From contig NZ_JOIX01000018.1 of NCBI RefSeq assembly GCF_000720175.1, forward strand, positions 62,001-126,000: DNA of 64,000 bases, in the 5' to 3' direction. The notes beneath the pieces were generated by a model. The model saw only the letters and a list, made by a program, of their open reading frames with translations, made no database searches and was not told the DNA's origin. The stretch is from Streptomyces sp. NRRL S-337. Its GTDB lineage: Bacteria; Actinomycetota; Actinomycetes; Streptomycetales; Streptomycetaceae. Of the stretch, positions 35,524-43,217 are shown one piece after another (the first letter of the stretch is position 1; each line of letters starts with the position of its first letter). The position numbers and the translations under genes are program-made.

Positions 35524-36843
35524 ATGACCGGACTCGACGAATGGGGCTTCGCCACACCCCGCCCCGCCCCCGACACCGAACCCCGCACAGGCAGCAACAC
35601 CGACCGCACCCCACACGACCGGAACCACGATGCACGCCCCCACCTCACGGGAGATGCACAGACCCACCTCAGGGGAGGAGCACCACCCCACCCGCCCTGC
35701 AAACCGCACCGCAGTGCCCGCGCCGCCCTCACCCGGATCCTCGAACCGGGCGACGAAACCGCCGGCCGCTGGCTGAACGACATGGGCCCGGTCGCCCTGC
35801 TGCACGCCCTCACCGACGACGACGCGGCCCCGCCCCCGGGCGCCGGCCGGACCAAGCTCGCCGGCCTGAGAATGCGCGCCGCACGCGCCCGCCCCGCCGA
35901 AGACCTCGCCGCCGTCGCCGCACTCGGCGGCCGGTTCCTCTGCCCCGGCGACGAGGAGTGGCCCACCCAGCTCGACGACCTCGGCGACGCCCGCCCCATC
36001 GGCCTCTGGGTGCGCGGCAGGGCCCACCTCCGGCTCTGGGCCCTGCGCTCCGTCGCCGTCGTCGGCGCCCGGGCCTGCACCGAATACGGCGCCCACCTCG
36101 CCACCACCCTCAGCGCCGGACTCGCGGAACGCGGCTGGGCCGTCACATCCGGAGCCGCGTACGGCGTCGACGGCGCGGCGCACCGCGGCGCATTGGCCGC
36201 CAACGGCGCCACCATCGCCGTACTCGCCTGCGGCGTCGACTACGCCTACCCGCGCGGCCACACAGAGTTGATCGACCGCATCACCGAACAGGGCCTGGTC
36301 ATCGCCGAGTTACCACCCGGCGACCATCCCACCCGCAGCCGCTTCGTCCAGCGCAACCGCGTGATCGCCGCCCTCACCCGGGGCACCGTCGTCGTGGAGG
36401 CCGAGCTCCGCAGCGGTTCGCTCGTCACCGCCCGCCGGGCGCTCGCCCTCGGGCGCTTCACGATGGGCATGCCCGGCCCCGTCACCAGCGGCCTGTCCGC
36501 CGGAGTGCACCAACTCCTGCGCGGCGAGGCCTCGCTGGTCACCGACGCCGACGAGGTCATCGAACTCGTCGGCAGCATCGGCGACCTCGCACCCGAGCGG
36601 CGCGGACCGACCCACCTCCGCGACCTCCTCGACCCGGTCGCAACCCGCGTACTGGAGGCACTGCCCGCGCGCGGAAGCGCGGACACCGGTCATCTCGCGC
36701 GGGAAGCCGGCACATCCCGCGACCTCGCCCACAACAAACTCTTCGAGCTGCAGTCCCTCGGATTCGTTCAAAGGTGCGGTGAGGGCTGGGAGTTGGCGCG
36801 ACGCGCCGAGACGACCGACGGTTCCCGGCGAGGCGGTACTTGA
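35524..36843 (+). CDS. dprA: DNA-processing protein DprA (TTA codon)
   Basis: A 439-aa DprA/Smf protein; family members load RecA on single-stranded DNA. A ~60-residue His/Pro/Asp/Thr-rich N-terminus precedes a helical domain. The Rossmann fold follows with SVAVVGARACTEYG, TSGAAYGVDGAAHRGAL and VVVEAELRSGSLVTARRALALGR, then a C-terminal winged helix (LPARGSADTGHLAREAGTS). Codon 263 is TTA (36310-36312), the rare leucine codon read by bldA tRNA, so full-length DprA may appear only during development. It precedes whiG. Streptomyces is not known to be naturally competent, so the role is open. Confidence 0.95.
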   Translation: MTGLDEWGFATPRPAPDTEPRTGSNTDRTPHDRNHDARPHLTGDAQTHLRGGAPPHPPCKPHRSARAALTRILEPGDETAGRWLNDMGPVALLHALTDDDAAPPPGAGRTKLAGLRMRAARARPAEDLAAVAALGGRFLCPGDEEWPTQLDDLGDARPIGLWVRGRAHLRLWALRSVAVVGARACTEYGAHLATTLSAGLAERGWAVTSGAAYGVDGAAHRGALAANGATIAVLACGVDYAYPRGHTELIDRITEQGLVIAELPPGDHPTRSRFVQRNRVIAALTRGTVVVEAELRSGSLVTARRALALGRFTMGMPGPVTSGLSAGVHQLLRGEASLVTDADEVIELVGSIGDLAPERRGPTHLRDLLDPVATRVLEALPARGSADTGHLAREAGTSRDLAHNKLFELQSLGFVQRCGEGWELARRAETTDGSRRGGT

Positions 36844-37204
36844 CCTGGGGCGAACGGGTGAAAGGGTGAGGGGAATGACCGCAGAATCCAGGTTTGCCAT
36901 GCTTCGGTACCCGTGTCCGGCCCGCGGCGCGACAGCGATAGTGCGCAACGGGCACCCGGCATCCCGCCCGCCCCGTCGCCGCGTCCACCCCCATGGCTCG
37001 CCACCGGCGCACGCCCGGCATCGCACACACGCGTCGACACGCCGTACGAGGTAACCCTGAGGTGCGGGCAGCGGAACGTATCTGCGCACGCCCGAACTCG
37101 TCCTCCTCGCGGACCGCAACACTCCGGTCACGCTACGCTCACACCCAATTCATCCCTCACACATCCATCCACCCGTGTCTCGGCAGAACGGCTCAAGGCG
37201 ACGA
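36844..37204 (+). other. dprA-whiG intergenic region
   Basis: 361 bases, no gene. AT-richer near 37130-37180, where TACGCT at 37134-37139 could be a -10 for whiG; no consensus -35 and no strong hairpin after dprA. I did not find a convincing BldD palindrome. Confidence 0.35.
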
Positions 37205-38041
37205 ATGCCCCAGCACACCTCCGGGTCTGACCGTGCGGCAGTACCACCCGCCGCACGCGGCAGCGTGCGCCCCGCCCCGCCCACCTCACTCGACGAGCTG
37301 TGGCGCTCCTACAAGGCATCCGGCGACGGGCGGCTGCGGGAACAGCTGATCCTGCACTACTCGCCGCTCGTCAAGTACGTCGCCGGCCGCGTCAGCGTCG
37401 GCCTGCCACCCAACGTCGAACAGGCCGACTTCGTCTCCTCCGGAGTGTTCGGACTGATCGACGCCATCGAGAAGTTCGACCCCGAACGCTCCATCAAATT
37501 CGAGACCTACGCCATCACGCGCATCCGCGGCGCCATGATCGACGAACTGCGCGCCCTGGACTGGATCCCCCGTTCCGTACGTCAGAAGGCCCGCGCCGTC
37601 GAGCGCGCCTACGCCACCCTCGAAGCGCAACTGCGCCGGACCCCGACCGAGGCGGAGGTCGCCGAGGAGATGGGCATCGCCCTGGAGGAGCTGCACGGCG
37701 TGTTCAGCCAGCTGTCCCTGGCGAACGTGGTGGCCCTCGAAGAACTGCTGCACGTCGGCGGCGAGGGCGGCGAACGGCTCAGCCTGATGGACACCCTCGA
37801 GGACACCGCAGCCGAGAACCCCGTCGAGATCGCCGAGGACCGCGAGCTCCGGCGGCTGCTCGCCCGCGCCATCAACACCCTGCCCGAACGCGAGAAGACC
37901 GTGGTCACCCTCTACTACTACGAGGGCCTCACGCTCGCCGAGATCGGCAACGTCCTCGGGGTCACGGAGAGCAGGGTCAGCCAGATCCACACCAAGTCCG
38001 TACTGCAGCTCAGAGCCAAGCTCGCCGACGTCGGCCGCTGA
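37205..38041 (+). CDS. whiG: RNA polymerase sigma factor WhiG (FliA type)
   Basis: A 278-aa sigma factor of the flagellar/sporulation group that commits aerial hyphae to sporulation and is held inactive by RsiG in complex with c-di-GMP. Region 2 ([51 protein letters not shown]), region 3 and region 4 ([37 protein letters not shown]) are complete. The start [12 protein letters not shown] at 37205 matches the S. coelicolor protein, which I recall as nearly identical. Confidence 0.98.
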   Translation: MPQHTSGSDRAAVPPAARGSVRPAPPTSLDELWRSYKASGDGRLREQLILHYSPLVKYVAGRVSVGLPPNVEQADFVSSGVFGLIDAIEKFDPERSIKFETYAITRIRGAMIDELRALDWIPRSVRQKARAVERAYATLEAQLRRTPTEAEVAEEMGIALEELHGVFSQLSLANVVALEELLHVGGEGGERLSLMDTLEDTAAENPVEIAEDRELRRLLARAINTLPEREKTVVTLYYYEGLTLAEIGNVLGVTESRVSQIHTKSVLQLRAKLADVGR

Positions 38042-38180
38042 GTCATCTTGTGTCGGGCCCTACGGTGAGTCGATCGCCCAGTTGCTTGCTGAGTCCCCGC
38101 AAAGGCCCCGCCGAGGCCCCGCTGAGTCGCCATGGACCTACTGCTCGCCCGCCTTCCGGGGTGCCGTGTCGCCATGCGGA

Positions 38181-38210
38181 GTGCCACGCCGGGCACGCCA
38201 TCCGTAGAGT
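38181..38210 (+). promoter_or_regulatory. Promoter of TetR gene producing a leaderless message
   Basis: GTGCCA (38181-38186; four of six match to TTGACA), spacer of 18, TAGAGT (38205-38210), then six bases to the GTG start. Transcription should begin at or next to the start codon; there is no Shine-Dalgarno. Confidence 0.55.
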
Positions 38211-38216
38211 GGTGAC

Positions 38217-38798
38217 GTGCCCAGGATTCGAGCGGCCTCCGTGGCCGAGCACCGGACGATGCAGCGCGGCGCCCTGTTGGACGCCGCTCGCACCTTGCTG
38301 TCGGAGGGCGGAACCGAAGCGCTGACCTTCCCCGCCCTCGCCGAGCGCACCGGACTCGCGCGCTCCTCCGTGTACGAGTACTTCCGCTCGCGCGCAGCCG
38401 TCGTCGAGGAGCTGTGCGCGGTCGACTTTCCCGTATGGGCCGCCGAGGTGGAGGCGGCGATGACGCGCGCCGACACCCCCGAGGAGAAGATCGAGGCGTA
38501 CGTCCGGCGGCAGCTCGCCCTGGTCGGCGACCGGCGCCACCGTGCCGTCGTCGCCATCTCCGCCGGCGAGCTCGACGCCGGCGCGCGCGAGAAGATTCGC
38601 GCGGCACACGGCGGCCTCATCGCCATGATCGTCGAAGCCCTCGCCGACCTCGGCCACGAACAGCCCCGCCTCGCCGCGATGCTCCTCCAGGGCGTCGTCG
38701 ACGCCGCTGTCCGCCGCATCGAACTGGGCGCCGCCGAGGACCCGACCGACATCACAGAGGCAGCCGTAGCCATGGCCCTCCACGGCATCCACGGCTAG
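38217..38798 (+). CDS. TetR-family transcriptional regulator
   Basis: A 193-aa one-component repressor. The N-terminal helix-turn-helix is clear (GALLDAARTLLSEGGTEALTFPALAERTGLARSSVYEYFRSRAAVVEEL, residues ~18-66 split by the recognition helix). The C-terminal ligand domain has no diagnostic motif. Conserved downstream of whiG in Streptomyces as I recall; targets unknown. Its last codons (LHGIHG) resemble the 27-bp minisatellite that follows immediately. Confidence 0.9.
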   Translation: MPRIRAASVAEHRTMQRGALLDAARTLLSEGGTEALTFPALAERTGLARSSVYEYFRSRAAVVEELCAVDFPVWAAEVEAAMTRADTPEEKIEAYVRRQLALVGDRRHRAVVAISAGELDAGAREKIRAAHGGLIAMIVEALADLGHEQPRLAAMLLQGVVDAAVRRIELGAAEDPTDITEAAVAMALHGIHG

Positions 38799-38801
38799 CA
38801 C

Positions 38802-38915
38802 CCTCCGCGGCATTCACGGCTGGCGACCTCCGCGGTGCATTCAGGGCTGGCGACCTCCGCGGTGCATTCAGGGCTGCCGACCTTCGCGGTGCATTCGCGG
38901 CTGGCGGCCTCCGCG
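38802..38915. repeat. 27-bp minisatellite downstream of TetR gene
   Basis: Units at 38802-38826 (25 bp), 38827-38853, 38854-38880 and 38881-38907, plus a truncated copy. The consensus begins CCTCCGCGGTGCATTC and ends CTGGCGA. The two central copies differ at one base, indicating recent expansion. Confidence 0.92.
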
Positions 38916-39049
38916 TTGCGACCTGGGTCAGGTTGCTCGGCTTGCGGACCTGGGGATGTTGCCGGACCTGGGGAGCTTGCCGGGGCCGGGGACCTTGACC
39001 GGCGGGGCTTTTTACGGACCGGCCGGGACGCCTGCTTGCTCCGTTTCCT

Positions 39050-39120
39050 CTCCCCCCGGGGGCCCTCCCCCCGGCCCCCTCCCCACCACCCCCACACCCC
39101 ACCCCACCACCCCCACGTCC
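39050..39120 (-). repeat. C-rich tract (G-rich on minus strand)
   Basis: Consecutive runs of four to six C separated by one to three bases. The minus strand and the 3' region of an M23 transcript would be a dense array of GGGG runs able to form quadruplexes. Confidence 0.8.
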
Positions 39121-39148
39121 AACGCCTCATCCACGCCCCGGCTCGTTG

Positions 39149-39225
39149 CCCGCAGCCCGCAGCCCGCAGCCCGCAGCCCGCAGCCCGCAGCCCGCAGCCC
39201 GCAGCCCGCAGCCCGCAGCCCGCAG
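39149..39225. repeat. Heptanucleotide repeat (CCCGCAG) x 11
   Basis: Eleven uninterrupted perfect copies, 77 bp. On the minus strand GGG recurs every seven bases (G3N4 spacing), an ideal repeated G-quadruplex pattern and a slippage-prone tract. Confidence 0.97.
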
Positions 39226-39335
39226 CCGACCTGAGGGACTCGGGGGGACTCGAGACGTCAGGCATTCGAGACGTCACGGACTCAAGGCGCACCGGATTGA
39301 CCGGGCGACCCGGCGAACCGCCCACAGCGTGCACC

Positions 39336-40325
39336 TCACCGCTGCCGCTCCGCGCGCCCAGCCCCTCGTACCGCCCGACCTCTCGCCGAGCGATCAGCGC
39401 GAAGCCGACCCAGTGCCCACAGCGCCGCCCCCGCCAGCACGGCCGCACCCATGACGGCAGCTCCCGTCGGTGCCGCCCCCGCCTCCCGAGCCGCGGGCGC
39501 TGCACCCACCGGACTCGCTGCTTTCACCGACTGGTGCGGGCGAGGACCCCCAGGCTCCTTACTGCCGCCCTGCGGCAAAGGGACTCCGAACACCGGCAGC
39601 AGGCGTGACGGGCCCCCGCCGCGCATGCTCGGTGGAAGCAGGGACAGCGGGTCCAGGTAGGTCTTGCCGCGGCGCAGGCCCCAGTGGAGGCACGGTGCCC
39701 GGCAGTGGAAGGGTCCTCGCTGGAGTACGGCGACCGGCTGGCCTGCCGTGACCCGCTGCCCCTTCCGGACGGTGGCGCGGACGGGTTCGTACGTCGTCCG
39801 TAAGGCAGGGCGGCCGGAGCGGGACACCTCGATGGTCAGCACGCCGCGGCCGGCCACGGTCCCGGCGTACGCCACTTGGCCCGGTGCGGCGGCTCGTACC
39901 GTCGTGCCGACGGACGCGGCCAGGTCCACGCCGCGGTGTCCGGCCGCCCATGGTGCCGGTGGTGGTTCCCAGCCGCGTAACACCGCGGGGCGTATCCCTT
40001 CTGGCCCCACCACCGGCCAGGCCCGTTCACCTGCAGTGCTCGGCGTGCCACCGGCCTCAGCGCCACCAGCCCCGGCACCTCCGCCCCAGTCACCGCCGCC
40101 CCCGGCAACAACCGCCCCGGCCTCAGTCGCGCTCCCGGTGTCTCGCTCCAGGGCCACAGGCTGACGCGCCTCACCCGACGAAGCCCCCGCCCCCCGGGCC
40201 GTCAGCTGCACCGCGCGCACCGCCGCCACCTCCGACCCCAGCCGCCCCGCCGCCGCGTGTGCGAGCGGTGAGGTGGCCAAGGCCAGTCCCAGAGCCACCG
40301 CCGGGACCAGTAGGGCTCTGGTCAC
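39336..40325 (-). CDS. Secreted M23-family (LytM-like) peptidase with TTA codons
   Basis: A 329-aa exported protein from the GTG read from 40325. A signal peptide (VTRALLVPAVALGLALATSPLAHAAAG, shown in two parts as basic start and hydrophobic core) is followed by a Gly/Ala-rich linker and an M23 domain: HRGVDLAASVGTTVRAAAPG, GQVAYAGTVAGRG and CLHWGLRRGKTYLDP. It ends with a C-terminal hydrophobic segment (GAAVMGAAVLAGAALWALG) and an arginine-rich end, so it may be membrane-retained. Codons 116 and 175 are TTA, implying bldA dependence. The frame stays open to 40859; GTG at 40505 is an alternative start that would add a Pro/Phe/Ser heptad repeat. Convergent with the TetR gene next to whiG. Confidence 0.82.
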   Translation of the reverse strand: MTRALLVPAVALGLALATSPLAHAAAGRLGSEVAAVRAVQLTARGAGASSGEARQPVALERDTGSATEAGAVVAGGGGDWGGGAGAGGAEAGGTPSTAGERAWPVVGPEGIRPAVLRGWEPPPAPWAAGHRGVDLAASVGTTVRAAAPGQVAYAGTVAGRGVLTIEVSRSGRPALRTTYEPVRATVRKGQRVTAGQPVAVLQRGPFHCRAPCLHWGLRRGKTYLDPLSLLPPSMRGGGPSRLLPVFGVPLPQGGSKEPGGPRPHQSVKAASPVGAAPAAREAGAAPTGAAVMGAAVLAGAALWALGRLRADRSARGRAVRGAGRAERQR

Positions 40326-40388
40326 GCGGGCCGGAAAGAAGCAGCTCGGCCCGTAGTCGGCCGGGTCGCCGAGCGGCGGCAAGGGCGG

Positions 40389-40451
40389 GGAGGGGAACGG
40401 AGACGACGGGGACGGGAACGGAGACGGCGGGGAGGGGAACAGAGACGACGG
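40389..40451. repeat. 21-bp tandem repeat x 3
   Basis: Units 40389-40409, 40410-40430 and 40431-40451, of the type GGAGGGGAACGGAGACGACG plus G. In the minus-strand M23 frame it would encode Pro/Ser/Phe heptapeptides (SPFPSP). Confidence 0.88.
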
Positions 40452-40586
40452 AGGCAGGGGTAAGGGAGCCGGAGCCGGCCCCGTCGAAGCTGAGCTCCTC
40501 GCCACCCACCCCCGGTCCGGTCGGCCTCGGACGCCGAGGAGTCGGCGGTGACCGCTCAGCGCACCGGAGGCGGTGTTCCGCCCGTC

Positions 40587-40735
40587 GCGCGGTCGGCCCC
40601 CGCCCGAGCCGTCGCGGTCGAGGTAGACACTGCGCGGTCGGCCCCCGTCCGTGCCCTCGCGGTCGAGGTGAATGCCGCGCGGTCGATCCCCGCCCGAGCC
40701 GTCGCGGTCGAGTGGGACGCCGTGCGGTCGGTCCC
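40587..40735. repeat. 45-bp tandem repeat x 3.3
   Basis: Units begin GCGCGGTCG at 40587, 40632 and 40677, with a truncated fourth at 40722. About 80 percent identical between copies. Length is a multiple of three in both strands, so frames remain open, but no credible gene covers it. Confidence 0.9.
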
Positions 40736-40908
40736 GTCGTACGTCGTGTCGCCGATCTTGTCGCGCCTCTCGTCGTCGGACGTGGAGTTGCTGTGACCAG
40801 GGCCTTCGCCCCTGCCTCTGTCCCTGCCCTGGCTGCTGTTGCTGTCGTTGCTGTCGCATGGGTCGACGGTGACGCAGTCCGGCCGGGCGTGGGGATCTTG
40901 GTCCGGAA

Positions 40909-40935
40909 CTGTGGACAACGGGCCGGATGTGGACA
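40909..40935. promoter_or_regulatory. Pair of exact DnaA boxes upstream of rpsB
   Basis: TGTGGACAA at 40909-40917 and again at 40927-40935, each the exact reverse complement of the Streptomyces DnaA box TTGTCCACA. Same orientation and 18 bp apart, the same spacing as the pair before yraN. Confidence 0.6.
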
Positions 40936-41220
40936 ACTGCCTCACTCGGACGGGTGTCGGTCTCACCCGGTCAGGGCTCGAAATGATGCGTGTCGCCCGG
41001 TGCATCGGCCGTCCCGTACACTTCTGATGGCGATCCGGGTCACCGGGTCGACTTCGCACGCCCCGCCGTCAGTGCAGCAGTCCCTTTCGGGCAGCACGAC
41101 GGCCGCGCTCCTCGGTCCTTGGACGGCTCCGCAAGGTGTCTTCCCCGGCAGGCGCGTCGGGGCGTCAGGCACTGCGGCCGACCGGTCGCAGTGGAACCGA
41201 GAACTACGAGGAGTACGGCC

Positions 41221-42111
41221 ATGGCCGTCGTCACGATGCGGGAGCTGCTGGAGAGCGGCGTCCACTTCGGGCACCAGACCCGCCGCTGGAACCCGAAGAT
41301 GAAGCGCTTCATCTTCACCGAGCGCAACGGCATCTACATCATCGACCTGCTCCAGTCGCTGTCGTACATCGACCGCGCCTACGAGTTCGTCAAGGAGACC
41401 GTCGCCCACGGCGGCTCCGTCATGTTCGTCGGTACGAAGAAGCAGGCCCAGGAGGCCATTGCTGAGCAGGCGACCCGCGTGGGCATGCCCTACGTGAACC
41501 AGCGCTGGCTCGGCGGCATGCTGACCAACTTCTCGACCGTCTACAAGCGCCTGCAGCGCCTCAAGGAGCTCGAGCAGATCGACTTCGAGGATGTGGCCGC
41601 GTCCGGCCTCACCAAGAAGGAGCTCCTGGTCCTCTCCCGTGAGAAGGCCAAGCTGGAGAAGACCCTGGGCGGTATCCGCGAGATGCAGAAGGTGCCCAGC
41701 GCCGTCTGGATCGTGGACACCAAGAAGGAGCACATCGCCGTCGGCGAGGCGCGCAAGCTCAACATCCCGGTCGTCGCGATCCTCGACACCAACTGCGACC
41801 CGGACGAGGTCGACTACAAGATCCCGGGCAACGACGACGCGATCCGCTCCGTCACCCTGCTCACCCGCGTGATCGCCGACGCCGTCGCCGAGGGCCTCAT
41901 CGCCCGCTCCGGCGCCGCCACCGGCGACCAGAAGCCCGGCGACAAGGCTGCCGCCGAGCCGCTGGCCGAGTGGGAGCGCGACCTGCTCGAGGGCGAGAAG
42001 AAGGCCGACGAGGCGGAGAAGCCCGCCGAGGCTCCGGCCGCCGAAGCTCCGGCCGCCGAGGCCCCGGCCGCCGAGGCCGAGAAGCCGGCTGCGGACGCCG
42101 AGCAGGCCTGA
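41221..42111 (+). CDS. rpsB: 30S ribosomal protein S2
   Basis: A 296-aa S2 protein. Typical N-terminus [37 protein letters not shown] and [11 protein letters not shown] are intact; the ~60-residue Ala/Glu/Pro/Lys C-terminal extension (repeats of PAAEA) is an actinobacterial addition. The ATG at 41221 is preceded by GAGGAGT. First gene of the rpsB-tsf pair. Confidence 0.98.
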   Translation: MAVVTMRELLESGVHFGHQTRRWNPKMKRFIFTERNGIYIIDLLQSLSYIDRAYEFVKETVAHGGSVMFVGTKKQAQEAIAEQATRVGMPYVNQRWLGGMLTNFSTVYKRLQRLKELEQIDFEDVAASGLTKKELLVLSREKAKLEKTLGGIREMQKVPSAVWIVDTKKEHIAVGEARKLNIPVVAILDTNCDPDEVDYKIPGNDDAIRSVTLLTRVIADAVAEGLIARSGAATGDQKPGDKAAAEPLAEWERDLLEGEKKADEAEKPAEAPAAEAPAAEAPAAEAEKPAADAEQA

Positions 42112-42129
42112 CCTCAGGACCGGTTGACG

Positions 42130-42167
42130 ACGGCGGGGGAGTGCGCCACGAGCGCCGCCCCCGCCGT
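42130..42167 (+). terminator. Hairpin between rpsB and tsf
   Basis: 10-bp perfect arms ACGGCGGGGG (42130-42139) and CCCCCGCCGT (42158-42167) with an 18-nt loop; no T-run. It may act as an attenuator setting S2/EF-Ts ratio rather than as a full stop. Confidence 0.6.
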
Positions 42168-42217
42168 CCACCCGTAGATCTTTCGACTTCGAGATTTCGA
42201 GAAGAGATTCACAGACC

Positions 42218-43054
42218 ATGGCGAACTACACCGCCGCCGACGTCAAGAAGCTCCGCGAGCTCACCGGCGCCGGCATGATGGACTGCAAGAAGGCCCTGGA
42301 CGAGGCCGAGGGCAACGTCGACAAGGCCGTCGAGGCGCTGCGCATCAAGGGCCAGAAGGGCGTCGCCAAGCGCGAGGGCCGCTCCGCCGAGAACGGCGCG
42401 GTGGTCTCCCTGATCGCGGACGACAACACCTCCGGCGTCATCGTCGAGCTCAAGTGCGAGACGGACTTCGTCGCCAAGGGCGAGAAGTTCCAGGCCGTCG
42501 CCAAGGCGATCGCCGAGCACGTCGCGAAGACCTCCCCGGCCGACGTCGAGGCCCTGCTCGCCTCCGAGATCGAGGCCGGCAAGACGGTCCAGGCGTTCGT
42601 CGACGAGGCCAACGCCAACCTGGGCGAGAAGATCGTCCTGGACCGCTTCGCGCAGTTCTCCGGCGGCTACGTGACGGCGTACATGCACCGCACCATGCCT
42701 GACCTGCCGCCGCAGATCGGTGTCCTCGTCGAGCTCGACAAGGAGAACGCCGAGGTCGCCAAGGGTGTCGCCCAGCACATCGCCGCCTTCGCGCCGAAGT
42801 ACCTCGCCCGCGAGGACGTTCCGGCCGAGGTCGTCGAGGCCGAGCGTCGCGTCGCCGAGGAGACCACCCGCCAGGAGGGCAAGCCCGAGGCCGCCCTTCC
42901 GAAGATCGTCGAGGGTCGCCTCAACGGCTTCTTCAAGGACGCGACGCTGCTCGGCCAGCCGTACGCGCTCGACAACAAGAAGTCCGTCGAGAAGGTCCTC
43001 CAGGAGGCCGGTGTCAGCCTGAAGCGCTTCTCGCGCATCAAGGTCGGCATCTGA
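42218..43054 (+). CDS. tsf: Translation elongation factor EF-Ts
   Basis: A 278-aa nucleotide-exchange factor for EF-Tu. UBA-like N-terminus VKKLRELTGAGMMDCKKALDEAEGN, then VELKCETDFVAKGEKF and the dimerisation domain ending VSLKRFSRIKVGI. Normal actinobacterial length. 106 bases after rpsB. Confidence 0.98.
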   Translation: MANYTAADVKKLRELTGAGMMDCKKALDEAEGNVDKAVEALRIKGQKGVAKREGRSAENGAVVSLIADDNTSGVIVELKCETDFVAKGEKFQAVAKAIAEHVAKTSPADVEALLASEIEAGKTVQAFVDEANANLGEKIVLDRFAQFSGGYVTAYMHRTMPDLPPQIGVLVELDKENAEVAKGVAQHIAAFAPKYLAREDVPAEVVEAERRVAEETTRQEGKPEAALPKIVEGRLNGFFKDATLLGQPYALDNKKSVEKVLQEAGVSLKRFSRIKVGI

Positions 43055-43081
43055 GAGCCTGCCGCAAGGCAGCGAATGACC

Positions 43082-43195
43082 TACGACCCCGCTAGGGTCG
43101 TACGCAGTCGGCCGCTCACCGGCCGGCCGCAGATGTGACGAGGAGGCCATTGCCGCACAGGGATCTGGACCAGACCCACGGCAATGGCCTTCTTC
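43082..43195 (+). promoter_or_regulatory. tsf-pyrH intergenic palindrome and terminator
   Basis: TACGACCC / GGGTCGTA inverted repeat (43082-43089, 43095-43102) overlaps a possible -10 TAGGGT (43093-43098). Downstream, AGGCCATTGCCG / CGGCAATGGCCT (43144-43155, 43179-43190) is a 12-bp stem with a 23-nt loop followed by TCTTCGT, a terminator or attenuator just before pyrH. Confidence 0.65.
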
Positions 43196-43217
43196 GTATG
43201 TGCACGAGGAGAGCTCA

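Larger units (their letters stand above)
38799..39335. other. Repeat-filled gap between convergent TetR and M23 peptidase genes
   Basis: 537 bases with no gene of normal character. In order it holds a 27-bp minisatellite (38802-38915), a degenerate GGACCTGGGGA-type repeat (about 38930-38995), and a C-rich tract with many CCCC runs (about 39050-39120). Eleven perfect copies of CCCGCAG (39149-39225) follow. Long open frames exist in several directions because unit lengths of 27 keep frames open, but they encode only the repeat. Confidence 0.8.
40326..41220. other. Repeat-rich region between M23 peptidase and rpsB
   Basis: 895 bases. From left to right it holds a 21-bp repeat (40389-40451), a 45-bp repeat (40587-40735), a pair of DnaA-box-like sites (40909-40935), a possible rpsB promoter (-10 TACACT at 41017-41022) and a ~190-base rpsB leader. 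Part of the left side may belong to the M23 gene if it starts further upstream. Confidence 0.6.

Noticed and set aside
36844..37204. BldD binding site upstream of whiG
   Set aside because: whiG is a known BldD target in Streptomyces, but no sequence here fits the palindromic consensus well; GGTCACGCTACGCTCA (37127-37142) matches only one half.
38802..39225. CRISPR array
   Set aside because: Repeats are directly abutting without unique spacers and no cas genes are present; these are minisatellites.
40548..40796. Plus-strand frame with 15-aa repeats (ARSAPARAVAVEV)
   Set aside because: It only translates the 45-bp minisatellite; no credible start or flanking domain.
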